From the NCBI GenBank assembly GCA_964541085.1, contig CAZIPA010000008.1, positions 1 through 63,692 on the forward strand: DNA of 63,692 nucleotides, given 5' to 3'. The stretch comes from UBA4644 sp964541085 (lineage in GTDB: Bacteria; Bacillota; Clostridia; Oscillospirales; Butyricicoccaceae). Position numbers and translations under genes: made by a program. Positions 48,914 to 58,747 of the stretch are shown here, one piece after another (the first letter of the stretch is position 1; the number at the start of each line of letters is the position of its first letter). The notes beneath the pieces were generated by a model. It did not search any database. It was not told where the DNA came from and was given only the letters and a program-made list of their open reading frames with translations.

Positions 48914-49582
48914 ATGAGTCTGCATGATGGACACCGTCAGCGACTGATCCAGCGCTTCCTGCGGGATGGTCTGGACGGCTTTGATGAACATAATATTCTG
49001 GAACTGCTGCTGTTTTACGCCATTCCCAGAAAGGATACCAACCCGCTGGCCCATGTGCTGCTGGATCATTTCGGCAGTCTGGCAGGGGTTCTGGACGCTT
49101 CTCCCCAGGAGCTTCAGAGCATCTGCGGCGTGGGAGAAAATACCGCCGCCTTTCTGAAGCTGCTGCCGGAGCTGACCCGCATCTATTGCAGCCAGCGGCA
49201 GGAGGAGGTCTGTCTCAGCGATTCCGCGCAGGCGGGCAACTATCTCATGCCCCGGTTTATCGGACGGCAGGAGGAGACGGTGCTGCTGGTCTGTCTGGAC
49301 GCAAAATACCGGGTGCTCAGCTGCTCCATTCTGCACAAGGGCAGCGTCAATTCTGCCGAGGTCAACACCCGCAAGCTGCTGAGCGTCGCCCTGAAGCACA
49401 ATGCGGTCAGCATCATTCTGGCCCACAATCATCCCGGCGGCATCGCCCTGCCCTCGGAAGAGGACATCCGCACCACCAACAACATCAAATCGGCCCTGAG
49501 CGCCGCGGGGATCCGTCTGTTCGATCATATCATCGTGGCCGACCACGACTTTGTTTCCCTGTCGGACAGCGGATATTGCTGA
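48914..49582 (+). CDS. radC: RadC-family JAB/MPN-domain protein
   Basis: 222 residues: an N-terminal helix-hairpin-helix region (ELQSICGVGENTAAFLK) and a JAB metalloprotease-like domain with the HNHPGG metal motif (ILAHNHPGG) and the SEEDI segment. Despite its name, a role in repair is not established. The ATG follows AAAGGGGA. It has a terminator and stands just upstream of uvrB-uvrA, which have their own SOS promoter. Confidence 0.9.
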   Translation: MSLHDGHRQRLIQRFLRDGLDGFDEHNILELLLFYAIPRKDTNPLAHVLLDHFGSLAGVLDASPQELQSICGVGENTAAFLKLLPELTRIYCSQRQEEVCLSDSAQAGNYLMPRFIGRQEETVLLVCLDAKYRVLSCSILHKGSVNSAEVNTRKLLSVALKHNAVSIILAHNHPGGIALPSEEDIRTTNNIKSALSAAGIRLFDHIIVADHDFVSLSDSGYC

Positions 49583-49613
49583 AGCCGATTTTTCGCCGAT
49601 TTTGCCGGATTTG

Positions 49614-49643
49614 CAGCCGTGAAGCCACGGCTGTAATTTTTTC
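49614..49643 (+). terminator. Terminator after radC
   Basis: CAGCCGTG-AAGC-CACGGCTG followed by TAATTTTTT. Confidence 0.85.
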
Positions 49644-49653
49644 GCAGTTTTGC

Positions 49654-49682
49654 TTGCCATAGAACGAATGTTCTGTTATACT
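49654..49682 (+). promoter_or_regulatory. Promoter of uvrB
   Basis: TTGCCA (49654-49659), 17-nt spacer and TATACT (49677-49682). A LexA box fills the spacer. Confidence 0.85.
49661..49674. promoter_or_regulatory. LexA (SOS) operator of uvrB
   Basis: AGAACGAATGTTCT contains GAAC-GAAT-GTTC, matching the Gram-positive LexA/DinR box GAAC-N4-GTTC. It lies between the -35 and -10 hexamers, where LexA would block RNA polymerase. Confidence 0.88.
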
Positions 49683-49719
49683 TGGGAAGAGAATGAAATC
49701 CAACACACAGGAGAATGCT

Positions 49720-51717
49720 ATGCCGGAGTTCCGATTGAAAAGTGAATATCAGCCTGCCGGCGGACAACCGGAGGCCATCCGTCAGCTGGTGCAGGGTGCC
49801 CGGCTGGGCTTTCCCGAGCAGACCATGCTGGGCGTGACCGGCGCGGGCAAGACCTTTGTCATGGCCAATGTGATCCAGCAGCTTCAGCGGCCCGCACTGG
49901 TGCTCACCCACAACAAGACGCTGGCGGCCCAGCTCTGCTCGGAGTTCCGGGAGTTTTTCCCGGAAAACGCCGTGGAATTCTTCGTCAGTTACTATGATTA
50001 TTATCAGCCGGAGGCATATATTCCCTCTACCGACACCTATATCGAAAAGGATTCCGATGTGAATGCCGAGCTGGACCGCCTGCGCCACAGCGCCACCTCC
50101 AGCCTGTTTGAGCGGCGGGATGTGATCATCGTGGCCAGCGTCTCCTGCATTTACTCTCTGGGCAACCCCATTGATTATGCCAACATGGTGATCTCCCTGC
50201 GGGTAGGACAGGAGCGGGATCGGGATCAGCTCTGTGCCAAGCTGGTGGAGCTGCAATATGAGCGCAACGACATCAGCTTTGAGCGCAACCGCTTCCGGGT
50301 GCGGGGGGATACGCTGGAGATTCATCTGGCCTATACCGACGAATATGCCCTGCGCATTGAATTTTTCGGCGACGAGATCGACCGCATTGCGGAGATCAAC
50401 CCCGTCACCGGCGCACCCCGGCGCTATGTGGATCATGTGGCCATCTACCCTGCCTCCCATTATGTCACACCCCGAGACAAAATGGAAGAGGCTCTGAAGG
50501 ATATTGCGGAAGAAATGGAAGAACGGGTTCGCTATTTTGAGGCCAACAACAAGCTCATCGAGGCCCAGCGCATCCGCCAGCGCACGGAATATGATATGGA
50601 GATGCTGCGGGAGATCGGCTTTTGCTCCGGCATTGAAAACTACAGCCGGGTCATGTCCCGCCGGGCACCGGGCAGCGCCCCCTATACGCTGCTGGACTAT
50701 CTCCCCCGGGATTATCTCATGTTCATTGACGAATCCCATGTGATGCTGCCCCAGGTGCGGGCCATGTATCACGGAGACCGGGCCCGGAAGGAAATGCTGG
50801 TGAATTACGGCTTTCGTCTGCCCTCCGCCTTTGACAACCGTCCTCTGAATTTTGAGGAGTTTCAGCAGCGCATTCATCAGGTGATCTATGTCTCCGCCAC
50901 GCCGGGCGAATATGAGCGCTCCCGCTCCAGTCAGATTGTGGAGCAGATCATCCGGCCCACGGGTCTGCTGGATCCGGAGGTGGAGGTGCGTCCCGCAGAG
51001 GGGCAGATCGACGATCTGGTGGCGGAGATCCGTGCCCGGGAAGTCAAAAACGAGCGGGTTCTGGTGACCACCCTGACCAAGCGCATGGCCGAGGATCTCA
51101 CGGATTATCTTACCCAGCAGGGCATCCGGGTGCGCTATATGCATCATGATATTGATACCATCCAGCGCATGACCCTGCTGCGGGATCTGCGGCTGGGGGA
51201 GTTTCAGGTGCTGGTGGGCATCAACCTGCTGCGGGAGGGTCTGGACCTGCCGGAGGTTTCGCTGGTGGCGGTGCTGGATGCGGACAAGGAGGGCTTTCTC
51301 CGTTCGGAGACCTCTCTGATCCAGACCATCGGCCGGGCCGCCCGCAATGCGGAGGGCAAGGTCATTCTGTACGGAGAGACGGTCACGCCCTCCATGCAGG
51401 CTGCCATTGACGAGACCAACCGCCGCCGTGCTGTGCAGGATGCCTTTAACAGGGAGCACGGCATCACGCCGAAAACTGTTTACAAGAGTGTGCGGGACAT
51501 CATCGAGATTTCCCACGATACCTCCGCCAAGCTGCCCCAGGCCAGCCGGAAAAAGCTCAGCCTGAATGCGCTGGAGGATGAGATTCATCAGCTGGAGCGG
51601 CAGATGAAGGAAGCCTCCAAAATGCTGGAGTTCGAATATGCCGCCGTGCTGCGGGATCAGATTCGTGATCTGCAAAAGGAGCTGGAAGAGGCCAGAAAAA
51701 CCCGGAAGGATCGCTGA
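49720..51717 (+). CDS. uvrB: Excinuclease ABC subunit B
   Basis: A 665-residue helicase-like damage-verification subunit of nucleotide excision repair. Visible are Walker A GVTGAGKTF, the beta-hairpin region YYDYYQPEAYIP, the DESH-type motif FIDESHVMLPQ, helicase motif VI (QTIGRAARN) and the C-terminal UVR motif (LERQMKEASKMLEFEYAAVLRDQI). I start at the ATG 6 nt after CAGGAG; another ATG nine codons upstream has no ribosome site. SOS-controlled through the LexA box; uvrA follows 39 nt later. Confidence 0.97.
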   Translation: MPEFRLKSEYQPAGGQPEAIRQLVQGARLGFPEQTMLGVTGAGKTFVMANVIQQLQRPALVLTHNKTLAAQLCSEFREFFPENAVEFFVSYYDYYQPEAYIPSTDTYIEKDSDVNAELDRLRHSATSSLFERRDVIIVASVSCIYSLGNPIDYANMVISLRVGQERDRDQLCAKLVELQYERNDISFERNRFRVRGDTLEIHLAYTDEYALRIEFFGDEIDRIAEINPVTGAPRRYVDHVAIYPASHYVTPRDKMEEALKDIAEEMEERVRYFEANNKLIEAQRIRQRTEYDMEMLREIGFCSGIENYSRVMSRRAPGSAPYTLLDYLPRDYLMFIDESHVMLPQVRAMYHGDRARKEMLVNYGFRLPSAFDNRPLNFEEFQQRIHQVIYVSATPGEYERSRSSQIVEQIIRPTGLLDPEVEVRPAEGQIDDLVAEIRAREVKNERVLVTTLTKRMAEDLTDYLTQQGIRVRYMHHDIDTIQRMTLLRDLRLGEFQVLVGINLLREGLDLPEVSLVAVLDADKEGFLRSETSLIQTIGRAARNAEGKVILYGETVTPSMQAAIDETNRRRAVQDAFNREHGITPKTVYKSVRDIIEISHDTSAKLPQASRKKLSLNALEDEIHQLERQMKEASKMLEFEYAAVLRDQIRDLQKELEEARKTRKDR

Positions 51718-51756
51718 TGCGGCCCTTCGTTATCACCTGAATCGAGGAAGAATATC

Positions 51757-54594
51757 ATGCAGGATTCCATTGTTGTCAAGGGCGCGCGCGCCCATAATCT
51801 GAAAAATATCACCGTGGAGATTCCCCGGAACGCCCTTACTGTCATCACCGGCATTTCCGGCTCCGGTAAGAGCAGTCTGGCCTTTGACACCATCTATGCC
51901 GAGGGCCAGCGGCGCTATGTGGAATCGCTTTCCAGCTATGCCCGGATGTTTCTGGGACAGATGGAAAAGCCCGATGTGGATTCCATCGAGGGCCTGTCCC
52001 CCGCCATCTCCATCGACCAGAAAACCACCTCCAAAAATCCCCGCTCCACCGTGGGCACGGTGACGGAGATTTATGACTATCTCCGTCTGCTGTGGGCCCG
52101 CATCGGCATCCCCCATTGTCCCAAATGCGGACGGGAGATTCGGCAGCAGACTGTGGATCAGATCATCGACCAGCTGCTGGCGCTGCCTCAGGGTTCCCGT
52201 CTGTCCATTCTGGCGCCGGTGATCCGGGGACGGAAGGGCGAATATCAGAAGGTCTTTGAGGATGCCCGCAAAAGCGGCTTTTCCCGGGTGCGGGTGGACG
52301 GCAGCCTGTATGATCTCAGCGAAGACATCAAGCTGGACAAAAACAAAAAGCACAATATCGAAATCGTGGTGGACCGTCTGGTGGTCAAGCCGGAGATTCT
52401 GGGCCGTCTCACCGACTCTGTGGAGACTGCCGCCCATCTGTCCGGCGGACTGATTATCGCCGACCGGATGGGAGAGGGCGAGCTGACCTTTTCCCAGAAT
52501 TATGCCTGCCCGGACTGCGGCATTTCCATCGAGGAGCTTTCTCCCCGGATGTTTTCCTTCAACAATCCCTACGGTGCCTGTCCGGAGTGCGACGGTCTGG
52601 GTGTGAAAATGGAGATCGACCCCCAGCGCATCGTGCCCAATGGCCGTCTTTCCCTGAATCAGGGGGCCTTGCAGGCCTCCGGCTTTATGACGCTGGACGA
52701 AAAGAGCATCTCCCGCACCTATCTCCGGGCCATGAGCGAAAAATATGGCTTTTCGCTAGACACCCCCTGGGATGAGCTTGCGCCGGAGGCCCGGCAGCGC
52801 ATCCTTTACGGTACGGGCAGCGACAAGCTGGATGTGCGGTTTTCCTGGGAGGGCGGCAAGGCCCGGCCCCGCCCCTTTGAGGGCATCATCCCCAATTTGC
52901 AGCGCCGCTATCGGGAGAGTGCCAGTCCATCCCAGCGGGAGGATATTGAAGGCTGCATGAGCGCCATCCCCTGCGCCTGCTGTCATGGCCGCCGCCTGAA
53001 AAAGGAGGTTCTGGCCGTCACCGTGGGGGGCGAAAGCATTGCCGCCTTTACCGAGCGCTCGGTAACACAGGCACTGACCTTTGTCAACGACCTGTCCCTC
53101 ACTCCCCGGGAGCACCAGATCGGCGATCTGATTCTGAAGGAAATTCGTGCCCGCCTGCAATTCTTGCAGAATGTGGGTCTGGAATATCTCACCCTGTCCC
53201 GCTCTGCCGGAACGCTGTCCGGCGGTGAAAGCCAGCGCATCCGGCTGGCTACCCAGATCGGATCCTCACTTATGGGTGTTCTCTATGTACTGGACGAGCC
53301 CTCCATCGGTCTGCACCAGCGGGACAACGACAAGCTGCTGGCCACGCTGAAGCGGCTGCGGGATCTGGGCAACACCCTGATCGTGGTGGAGCATGACGAG
53401 GATACCATGCTGGCCGCCGATCACATTGTGGATGTAGGCCCGGGTGCCGGTGTCAATGGCGGTCACATCATCGCCTCCGGTACGGCCCGGGAGATCATGC
53501 AGTGCCCGGAATCTGTCACCGGACAGTATCTTTCCGGGGCAAAACGCATTCCTCTGCCGGAGCATCGGCGAAAGGGCAACGGTCACAGTCTTACCGTCCG
53601 GGGCGCAGCGGAGAACAATCTGCAAAGCGTCAACGCCACCATTCCCCTGGGCACCTTTACCTGCATTACCGGCGTTTCCGGCAGCGGAAAGAGCAGTCTC
53701 ATCAACGAAATCCTGTATAAAGCGCTGGCGGCCCAGCTGAACGGCGCCCGTACCCGGGCGGGAAAGCATGCGGGCATTGACGGTCTGGAGCATCTGGACA
53801 AGGTAATCAGCATCGACCAGAGCCCCATTGGCCGCACGCCCCGCTCCAATCCCGCCACCTATACCGGCCTGTTCGGCGACATCCGGGAGCTGTTTTCCCA
53901 GACGCAGGATGCCAAGGCCCGGGGCTATGGCCCGGGACGCTTTTCCTTCAATGTGCGGGGCGGCCGCTGTGAAGCCTGTCAGGGCGACGGTCTGGTGAAA
54001 ATCGAGATGCATTTTCTGCCGGATATCTATGTTCCCTGCGATGTGTGCAAGGGGCGGCGCTACAACCGGGAGACGCTGGAGGTACGCTACAAGGGCAAAA
54101 ATATTTATGAGGTTCTGGATATGACCGTGGCCGAGGCGCTGCCTTTTTTTGAAAATCTGCCCAAGCTGCGGAAAAAGCTGCAAACCCTCTATGATGTGGG
54201 CCTGTCCTATGTAAAGCTGGGACAGTCCTCCACCACTCTGTCCGGCGGCGAAGCCCAGCGGGTCAAGCTGGCCTCTGAGCTGGCCCGCAGAGCCACCGGC
54301 CGCACCATTTACATTCTGGACGAGCCTACCACCGGTCTGCACAGCGCCGATGTTCACAACCTCATTGAGGTGCTGCAAAAGCTGGTGGACAGCGGCAACA
54401 CCGTTGTGGTCATCGAGCACAATCTGGATGTGGTGAAAACCGCAGACCATATTCTGGATCTGGGGCCGGAGGGCGGCGACCGGGGCGGCAGAATCGTGGC
54501 ACAGGGCACACCGGAGCAGGTGGCAGAATGCCCGGGTTCCTACACCGGCCTGTATCTGAAAAAGCTGCTGGCCCGGGATCGCAGCGCCGAATAA
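51757..54594 (+). CDS. uvrA: Excinuclease ABC subunit A
   Basis: A 945-residue damage-recognition ATPase with two ABC modules: Walker A GISGSGKSSL near 31-40 and GVSGSGKSSL near 635-645, two signatures (LSGGESQRIRLA and LSGGEAQRVKLA) and zinc-finger cysteines (CPKCG, CPDCG, CPECDG in the first half, CEACQGDG and CDVCKG in the second). Length is standard. It is cotranscribed with uvrB from the SOS promoter. No clear terminator follows before the convergent small gene. Confidence 0.98.
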   Translation: MQDSIVVKGARAHNLKNITVEIPRNALTVITGISGSGKSSLAFDTIYAEGQRRYVESLSSYARMFLGQMEKPDVDSIEGLSPAISIDQKTTSKNPRSTVGTVTEIYDYLRLLWARIGIPHCPKCGREIRQQTVDQIIDQLLALPQGSRLSILAPVIRGRKGEYQKVFEDARKSGFSRVRVDGSLYDLSEDIKLDKNKKHNIEIVVDRLVVKPEILGRLTDSVETAAHLSGGLIIADRMGEGELTFSQNYACPDCGISIEELSPRMFSFNNPYGACPECDGLGVKMEIDPQRIVPNGRLSLNQGALQASGFMTLDEKSISRTYLRAMSEKYGFSLDTPWDELAPEARQRILYGTGSDKLDVRFSWEGGKARPRPFEGIIPNLQRRYRESASPSQREDIEGCMSAIPCACCHGRRLKKEVLAVTVGGESIAAFTERSVTQALTFVNDLSLTPREHQIGDLILKEIRARLQFLQNVGLEYLTLSRSAGTLSGGESQRIRLATQIGSSLMGVLYVLDEPSIGLHQRDNDKLLATLKRLRDLGNTLIVVEHDEDTMLAADHIVDVGPGAGVNGGHIIASGTAREIMQCPESVTGQYLSGAKRIPLPEHRRKGNGHSLTVRGAAENNLQSVNATIPLGTFTCITGVSGSGKSSLINEILYKALAAQLNGARTRAGKHAGIDGLEHLDKVISIDQSPIGRTPRSNPATYTGLFGDIRELFSQTQDAKARGYGPGRFSFNVRGGRCEACQGDGLVKIEMHFLPDIYVPCDVCKGRRYNRETLEVRYKGKNIYEVLDMTVAEALPFFENLPKLRKKLQTLYDVGLSYVKLGQSSTTLSGGEAQRVKLASELARRATGRTIYILDEPTTGLHSADVHNLIEVLQKLVDSGNTVVVIEHNLDVVKTADHILDLGPEGGDRGGRIVAQGTPEQVAECPGSYTGLYLKKLLARDRSAE

Positions 54595-54629
54595 GCCGTC
54601 ACGCTCCGGCCCATGACTCCGATGCCCGG

Positions 54630-55103
54630 TCAGGAAAGTCGGCTCAGGGGCTGAAGCCCCACCATAAAGCCATCCACCGACGCGGTGTACACAGCGCCGC
54701 CGATGACCTTTTTCCGGCAGACCAGCACATCTGCCAGCACGGCTGCATCCCCGGGATAGTTGGTGATCTCAAAGGTCATGAGCTCCACCCGCTTTCCCGC
54801 AAAGTCGGCCAGATCATAGCCGCATTCCTTCTGCATATCGTTATAGGCCTCATATACTGCGTCAAAGCTCCGGGGGATCACCACCTCCCGGGCTTCTGCC
54901 GTGTCCGGATTCACCTGATAGCCCAGCGTCTCCAGAAACTGCACGCAGTCGCTTCTGTCCCGGATACGCACTGTGGCAGCCGCCGGGGCAGAGCCGGATT
55001 CCCGGGAAGGGATCAGCACAATCAGCAGCGCCACCAGCGCCGCCAGCACCAGAATCGCCGCCGCGATATGCTTTCTCGTCAGTCTGAATGTGTAAATGTT
55101 CAT
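54630..55103 (-). CDS. Membrane-anchored DUF4830-like protein
   Basis: 157 residues from the ATG of MNIYTFRLTRKH, preceded by GGAGGTGAC. One membrane segment at about 12-34, then an outside domain with FLETLGYQVN, VVIPRSFDAVYEAYNDMQKECGYDL and ELMTFEITNYPG, matching the small clostridial DUF4830 family, often found in sporulating Firmicutes. Function unknown. It is downstream of another small anchored protein in the same direction. Confidence 0.68.
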   Translation of the reverse strand: MNIYTFRLTRKHIAAAILVLAALVALLIVLIPSRESGSAPAAATVRIRDRSDCVQFLETLGYQVNPDTAEAREVVIPRSFDAVYEAYNDMQKECGYDLADFAGKRVELMTFEITNYPGDAAVLADVLVCRKKVIGGAVYTASVDGFMVGLQPLSRLS

Positions 55104-55165
55104 GTTGTCACCTCCGCATTTCACCTTATGCGGAAGGCGGCAAAATCATCCCTGTTTTGGCCCGT

Positions 55166-55516
55166 TCAGGAGCCGTAATCCTCCAGCAGCGCCGCCAGCT
55201 CCTCCCGGGAATGGATGGGGATGCCCTGCTCCAGTGCGGTGCGGTCCGCCTCCGGCAGCGCAGCCGCCGGCATTTCCAGCACGGTATCCGGGGCATTTTT
55301 TCCGCCGGAAAACACTGCCACATAGCCCTGCCAGATACCCACCTTCCAGGGCGCTTCCTCCCTGCCCTCCTGCACAGGCTCCGCCTCCGCCGAAGACAGC
55401 GGTGTGGGGGTCAGCTCGCCTGTCGCTGCCGCCGGTTCTGCCGGACGAAGCAGGAAAACCGCCGCTGTCAGCACCATCAGCGCTGCCGCACCGGCCAGCA
55501 ATAAACGGGATCTCAT
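55166..55516 (-). CDS. Small secreted/anchored protein, possibly BofC-C-terminal-like
   Basis: 116 residues: a hydrophobic N-terminal segment (about 5-22), a short Pro/Ala linker and a C-terminal domain with GYVAVFSGG, TVLEMPAAALPEADRTALEQGI and SREELAALLEDYGS. The latter pattern recalls the BofC C-terminal-like domain of clostridial sporulation-associated proteins, but I am not certain. It is divergent from the PBP gene and 62 nt upstream of the DUF4830-like gene. Confidence 0.58.
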   Translation of the reverse strand: MRSRLLLAGAAALMVLTAAVFLLRPAEPAAATGELTPTPLSSAEAEPVQEGREEAPWKVGIWQGYVAVFSGGKNAPDTVLEMPAAALPEADRTALEQGIPIHSREELAALLEDYGS

Positions 55517-55605
55517 GCCATCAACTCCTTTGCCTGTAGTGTTCCATGGGCAGAGGAAACTATGTATTCCTCCGGAAATTCCTTGAAATGTTACCGAATT
55601 TTAAG

Positions 55606-55634
55606 ATGAAATTTCCCTCAGACTGTGTTATAAT
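55606..55634 (+). promoter_or_regulatory. Promoter of the PBP gene
   Basis: ATGAAA (55606-55611), 17-nt spacer and TATAAT (55629-55634). The -10 is perfect, the -35 is weak. Confidence 0.55.
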
Positions 55635-55720
55635 AACTTTAATTATTGTCAGCTCTGCGGCAGAATGGCTGCCGCTTTGCGCCTGCGGGTCCCCGGGGCG
55701 GCGCGAAAGGAGATTTTACC

Positions 55721-58288
55721 TTGAAGAAAACAGCAGTGAAAAAGAAGCGGCATATCGGCCGATCCATCCTGATGGTTCTGCTGAGCATTCTGCTTGTGGG
55801 CATGACCACCGTCGCCATCTGCGGCGTGGTGTTTGCCATGTATATCCGAAAGTATATCAGCAATGATGTGGACATTTATCTGGACAGCTATCGGCTGAAT
55901 CTCACCAGCTTCCTCTATTATATTGATTCCGACACCGGCGAAGAGGTTCCCTATGAGAGCCTGCACGGCGTGGAGGATCGTGTCTGGGTGGATCTGAATG
56001 ACATTCCCAAGCAGCTCCAGCTGGCCTTCATCTCCGTGGAGGACGATTCCTTTTATACCCACCACGGCGTAAACTGGCGGCGTACCATCGGCGCGGGCCT
56101 GAACTTTCTGGTACACTTCCGGGACAATTTCGGCGGCGGCTCCACCATCACCCAGCAGCTGATTAAAAACCTCACCGGCGACAACGATACCTCCGTCAAG
56201 CGCAAGCTGCGGGAGGCCATGCGGGCGCTGGAGCTGGAAAAAAACTATGACAAGGACGAAATCCTGGAGCTGTATCTGAACACCATCTATTTCGGCGAGG
56301 GTGCCTATGGTGTCAAGCAGGCGGCGAAGGTCTATTTCAATAAAGAGCTGGACGAGCTGACGCTGGCAGAATGCGCCGCACTGGCCGGAACGGTGAAAAA
56401 CCCCTTTGGCTATGACCTGAAGCGCTTCCCCGAGGCAAACGCCGAACGGCGGGAAACGGTGCTTCAGCGTATGGTGGACTGCGGAAACCTCCCGGAGGAG
56501 GCCAAACAGCGGGCGCTGAAGGAAAATGTGCAGGCCTATCGGGACACCGGTGCGGACGATGGCAGCGATGATGATGCCTATCAGAGCTATTTCACCGACG
56601 CCACCATCCGGCAGGTCATTTCCGATCTGCAAAGTGAGCTGGGCTACAGCGAAAATCTGGCCAAGCAGCTGCTTTACAGCGGCGGCCTGAAGATCATCAC
56701 CACGGTGGATCCGGAGATTCAGGCGAAGATGGACGCAGTCTTTCAGGACGCGGAAAACTTCCCCGGCGGTCTGGGCAATGACGGCACCTATCCCCAGGCT
56801 TCCATGGTGCTGATGGATCCCTACACCGGTCATGTGAAGGCCCTTTACGGCGGGCGCGGCGAAAAGGAAGGCGATCTGGTGCTCAACCGTGCCACCCAGA
56901 CCTACCGCAGCCCCGGTTCTGCCATCAAGCCCATTACCGTATATTCTCCCGCGCTGGAATATGGCCTCATCACCCCCATTACCGTGGTGGACGATGTGCC
57001 CAAGGACTTTACCGTCCGTGATACCGGCGAGGGCTGGCCCTACAACGAAAACCGGAAATACAGCGGCCATGTGACCATTCTCACCGGTATTGCCAAATCC
57101 CTGAACACCGTGGCTGTGGATGTGCTCACCCGGGTGGGCACCCAGCGCTCCTATGACTGGGCCTCCAAAAATCTCGGTTTGACCACGCTGGTGGAATCCA
57201 TGGAAAAAACGCTGAAGGACGGCACGGTCAAGACCTACAGCGATATTGATGTCAGTCCCCTTTCCATGGGCTCGCTCACCAGGGGCGTTTCCGTGCTGGA
57301 GATGACCGCCGCCTACAGCGCCTTTGTCAACGACGGACAGTATACCACGCCGGTGCTTTATACCAAAGTCTATGATTCCGACGGCAAGCTGCTGCTGGAC
57401 AATACGCCCGTCACTACCGTGGCCATGTCCACCAAGACCCGGGATTATATGATCCAGCTGCTCACCAATGTGGTAAAGAACGGCACCGGTACAAAGGCCG
57501 CCATCAGCGGTATCGAAACCGGCGGCAAAACCGGTACGACCAGCGCCGACTGTGACCGCTGGTTTGCCGGCATCACCCCTTACTACACCGGCGTGGTGTG
57601 GTTCGGCTTTGATGCCCAACAGAGTCTGCAAAAGTTTTCCACCAACCCGGCCCTGGAGCTGTGGAAGCGGGTCATGTCCAGCGTTCTGGAGGATGCGGAG
57701 CCCGCCTCCTTCGAGCTGAGCACGCCCATGACCAAGGTCAGCTATTGTCTGGACTGCGGTCTGCTGGCCACCGATCTCTGCTCCGTGGATGTGCGGGGCA
57801 GCCGGGTGGCTACGGCCAGTGTGGCTGTGGAGGATGTGCCCAAGCGCACCTGTACCTGCCATGTGCAGGTGGAGCTGGACAGCGTGACCGGCTGCATCGC
57901 CACGGAATATTGCCCCTCGGAAAACCGCATCACCGCCAGTCTGATGAACTATCAGCGCATTTTCCCCTCGGCGGTTACGGTGGCCGATCAGGAGTTCTGC
58001 GTTCCCTATGAGCTGACGGAGGATCAGATCGCCCAGGGCCTGCAAATTCCCACGCCCTCCACCTATCAGGTGTGTACCGAGCATATCGAGCCCATTGATG
58101 TTCCCGATCCCTGGGAGACAGACCCCAACGATCCCTGGGACCCCTGGGATCCCTCTGACCCCTACGATCCCGATGACGGCTCCGGCGATCCCACAGAGCC
58201 GGATGCGCCCGGCGTTCCGGGCACCTCGGAGGATGATGGCAGCGGCTCCGGTGACCACCATTCCTTCTGGGATTGGCTCCTGCCCTGA
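55721..58288 (+). CDS. Class A penicillin-binding protein (transglycosylase/transpeptidase)
   Basis: 855 residues starting with TTG 8 nt after AAAGGAG. A membrane segment at about 14-40 is followed by the glycosyltransferase domain (EDDSFYTHHGVNWRR, GGSTITQQLIKNL, NTIYFG) and the transpeptidase domain (SPGSAIKP with catalytic Ser, SLN, GGKTGTT). It polymerises and cross-links peptidoglycan. After the catalytic part come a Cys-containing region and a ~60-residue Asp/Pro/Trp/Gly-rich tail with repeated DPWD/DPSD units. The family usually has a plain or PASTA-like tail. Confidence 0.94.
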   Translation: MKKTAVKKKRHIGRSILMVLLSILLVGMTTVAICGVVFAMYIRKYISNDVDIYLDSYRLNLTSFLYYIDSDTGEEVPYESLHGVEDRVWVDLNDIPKQLQLAFISVEDDSFYTHHGVNWRRTIGAGLNFLVHFRDNFGGGSTITQQLIKNLTGDNDTSVKRKLREAMRALELEKNYDKDEILELYLNTIYFGEGAYGVKQAAKVYFNKELDELTLAECAALAGTVKNPFGYDLKRFPEANAERRETVLQRMVDCGNLPEEAKQRALKENVQAYRDTGADDGSDDDAYQSYFTDATIRQVISDLQSELGYSENLAKQLLYSGGLKIITTVDPEIQAKMDAVFQDAENFPGGLGNDGTYPQASMVLMDPYTGHVKALYGGRGEKEGDLVLNRATQTYRSPGSAIKPITVYSPALEYGLITPITVVDDVPKDFTVRDTGEGWPYNENRKYSGHVTILTGIAKSLNTVAVDVLTRVGTQRSYDWASKNLGLTTLVESMEKTLKDGTVKTYSDIDVSPLSMGSLTRGVSVLEMTAAYSAFVNDGQYTTPVLYTKVYDSDGKLLLDNTPVTTVAMSTKTRDYMIQLLTNVVKNGTGTKAAISGIETGGKTGTTSADCDRWFAGITPYYTGVVWFGFDAQQSLQKFSTNPALELWKRVMSSVLEDAEPASFELSTPMTKVSYCLDCGLLATDLCSVDVRGSRVATASVAVEDVPKRTCTCHVQVELDSVTGCIATEYCPSENRITASLMNYQRIFPSAVTVADQEFCVPYELTEDQIAQGLQIPTPSTYQVCTEHIEPIDVPDPWETDPNDPWDPWDPSDPYDPDDGSGDPTEPDAPGVPGTSEDDGSGSGDHHSFWDWLLP

Positions 58289-58343
58289 CGCAGGGTAAAA
58301 ATCCCCGCTTTTGATGCGGGAAAATGCAATATTGGGTATTAGA

Positions 58344-58377
58344 AAAGCGGCATGACCTCAGTCATGCCGCTTTCTTT
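58344..58377. terminator. Bidirectional terminator between PBP and guaB operons
   Basis: AAAGCGGCATGAC-CTCA-GTCATGCCGCTTT, a 13-bp stem with T-tracts on both sides (CTTT on plus, TCT on minus after the stem's own Ts). It serves the PBP gene and the convergent guaB operon. Confidence 0.88.
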
Positions 58378-58388
58378 CGCCTGTAAAA

Positions 58389-58733
58389 TCAGGCTTTTTT
58401 CTTTTTTCGAATGCAGTGAGAAATCAGCATCGCCAGCATTCCCAGCAGCAAATATCCCAGCGCATACAGCACAAATGCGGTTTCACCCGGGTCAAAGCAC
58501 AGCCATGTTCCCGCCAGAAAGAATGCCGCCGTAACAATTGGAAAGAACCAGCAGCGCCGGATGTCTCCGCCCGCATAGGCTCCGGCGCAAATCGCATAAA
58601 CCGGGTCAAATGCAAAGAACAGAAGGAAGCATATTGCCATGCCCGCATCCCCTTTGACTAATGTGACCGTAAGCCACGGAATGGCAACCATCACAATTGC
58701 CGATGCACTCAGCCAGAAGGCAGACTTTTTCAT
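58389..58733 (-). CDS. Small polytopic membrane protein downstream of guaB
   Basis: 114 residues with ATG after GGAGG, three to four predicted membrane helices and a basic C-terminus (HCIRKKKKA). No family recognised. It begins 14 nt after the guaB stop and shares its transcript; a functional link to GMP synthesis is not evident. Confidence 0.6.
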   Translation of the reverse strand: MKKSAFWLSASAIVMVAIPWLTVTLVKGDAGMAICFLLFFAFDPVYAICAGAYAGGDIRRCWFFPIVTAAFFLAGTWLCFDPGETAFVLYALGYLLLGMLAMLISHCIRKKKKA

Positions 58734-58747
58734 GATATTTCCTCCAA

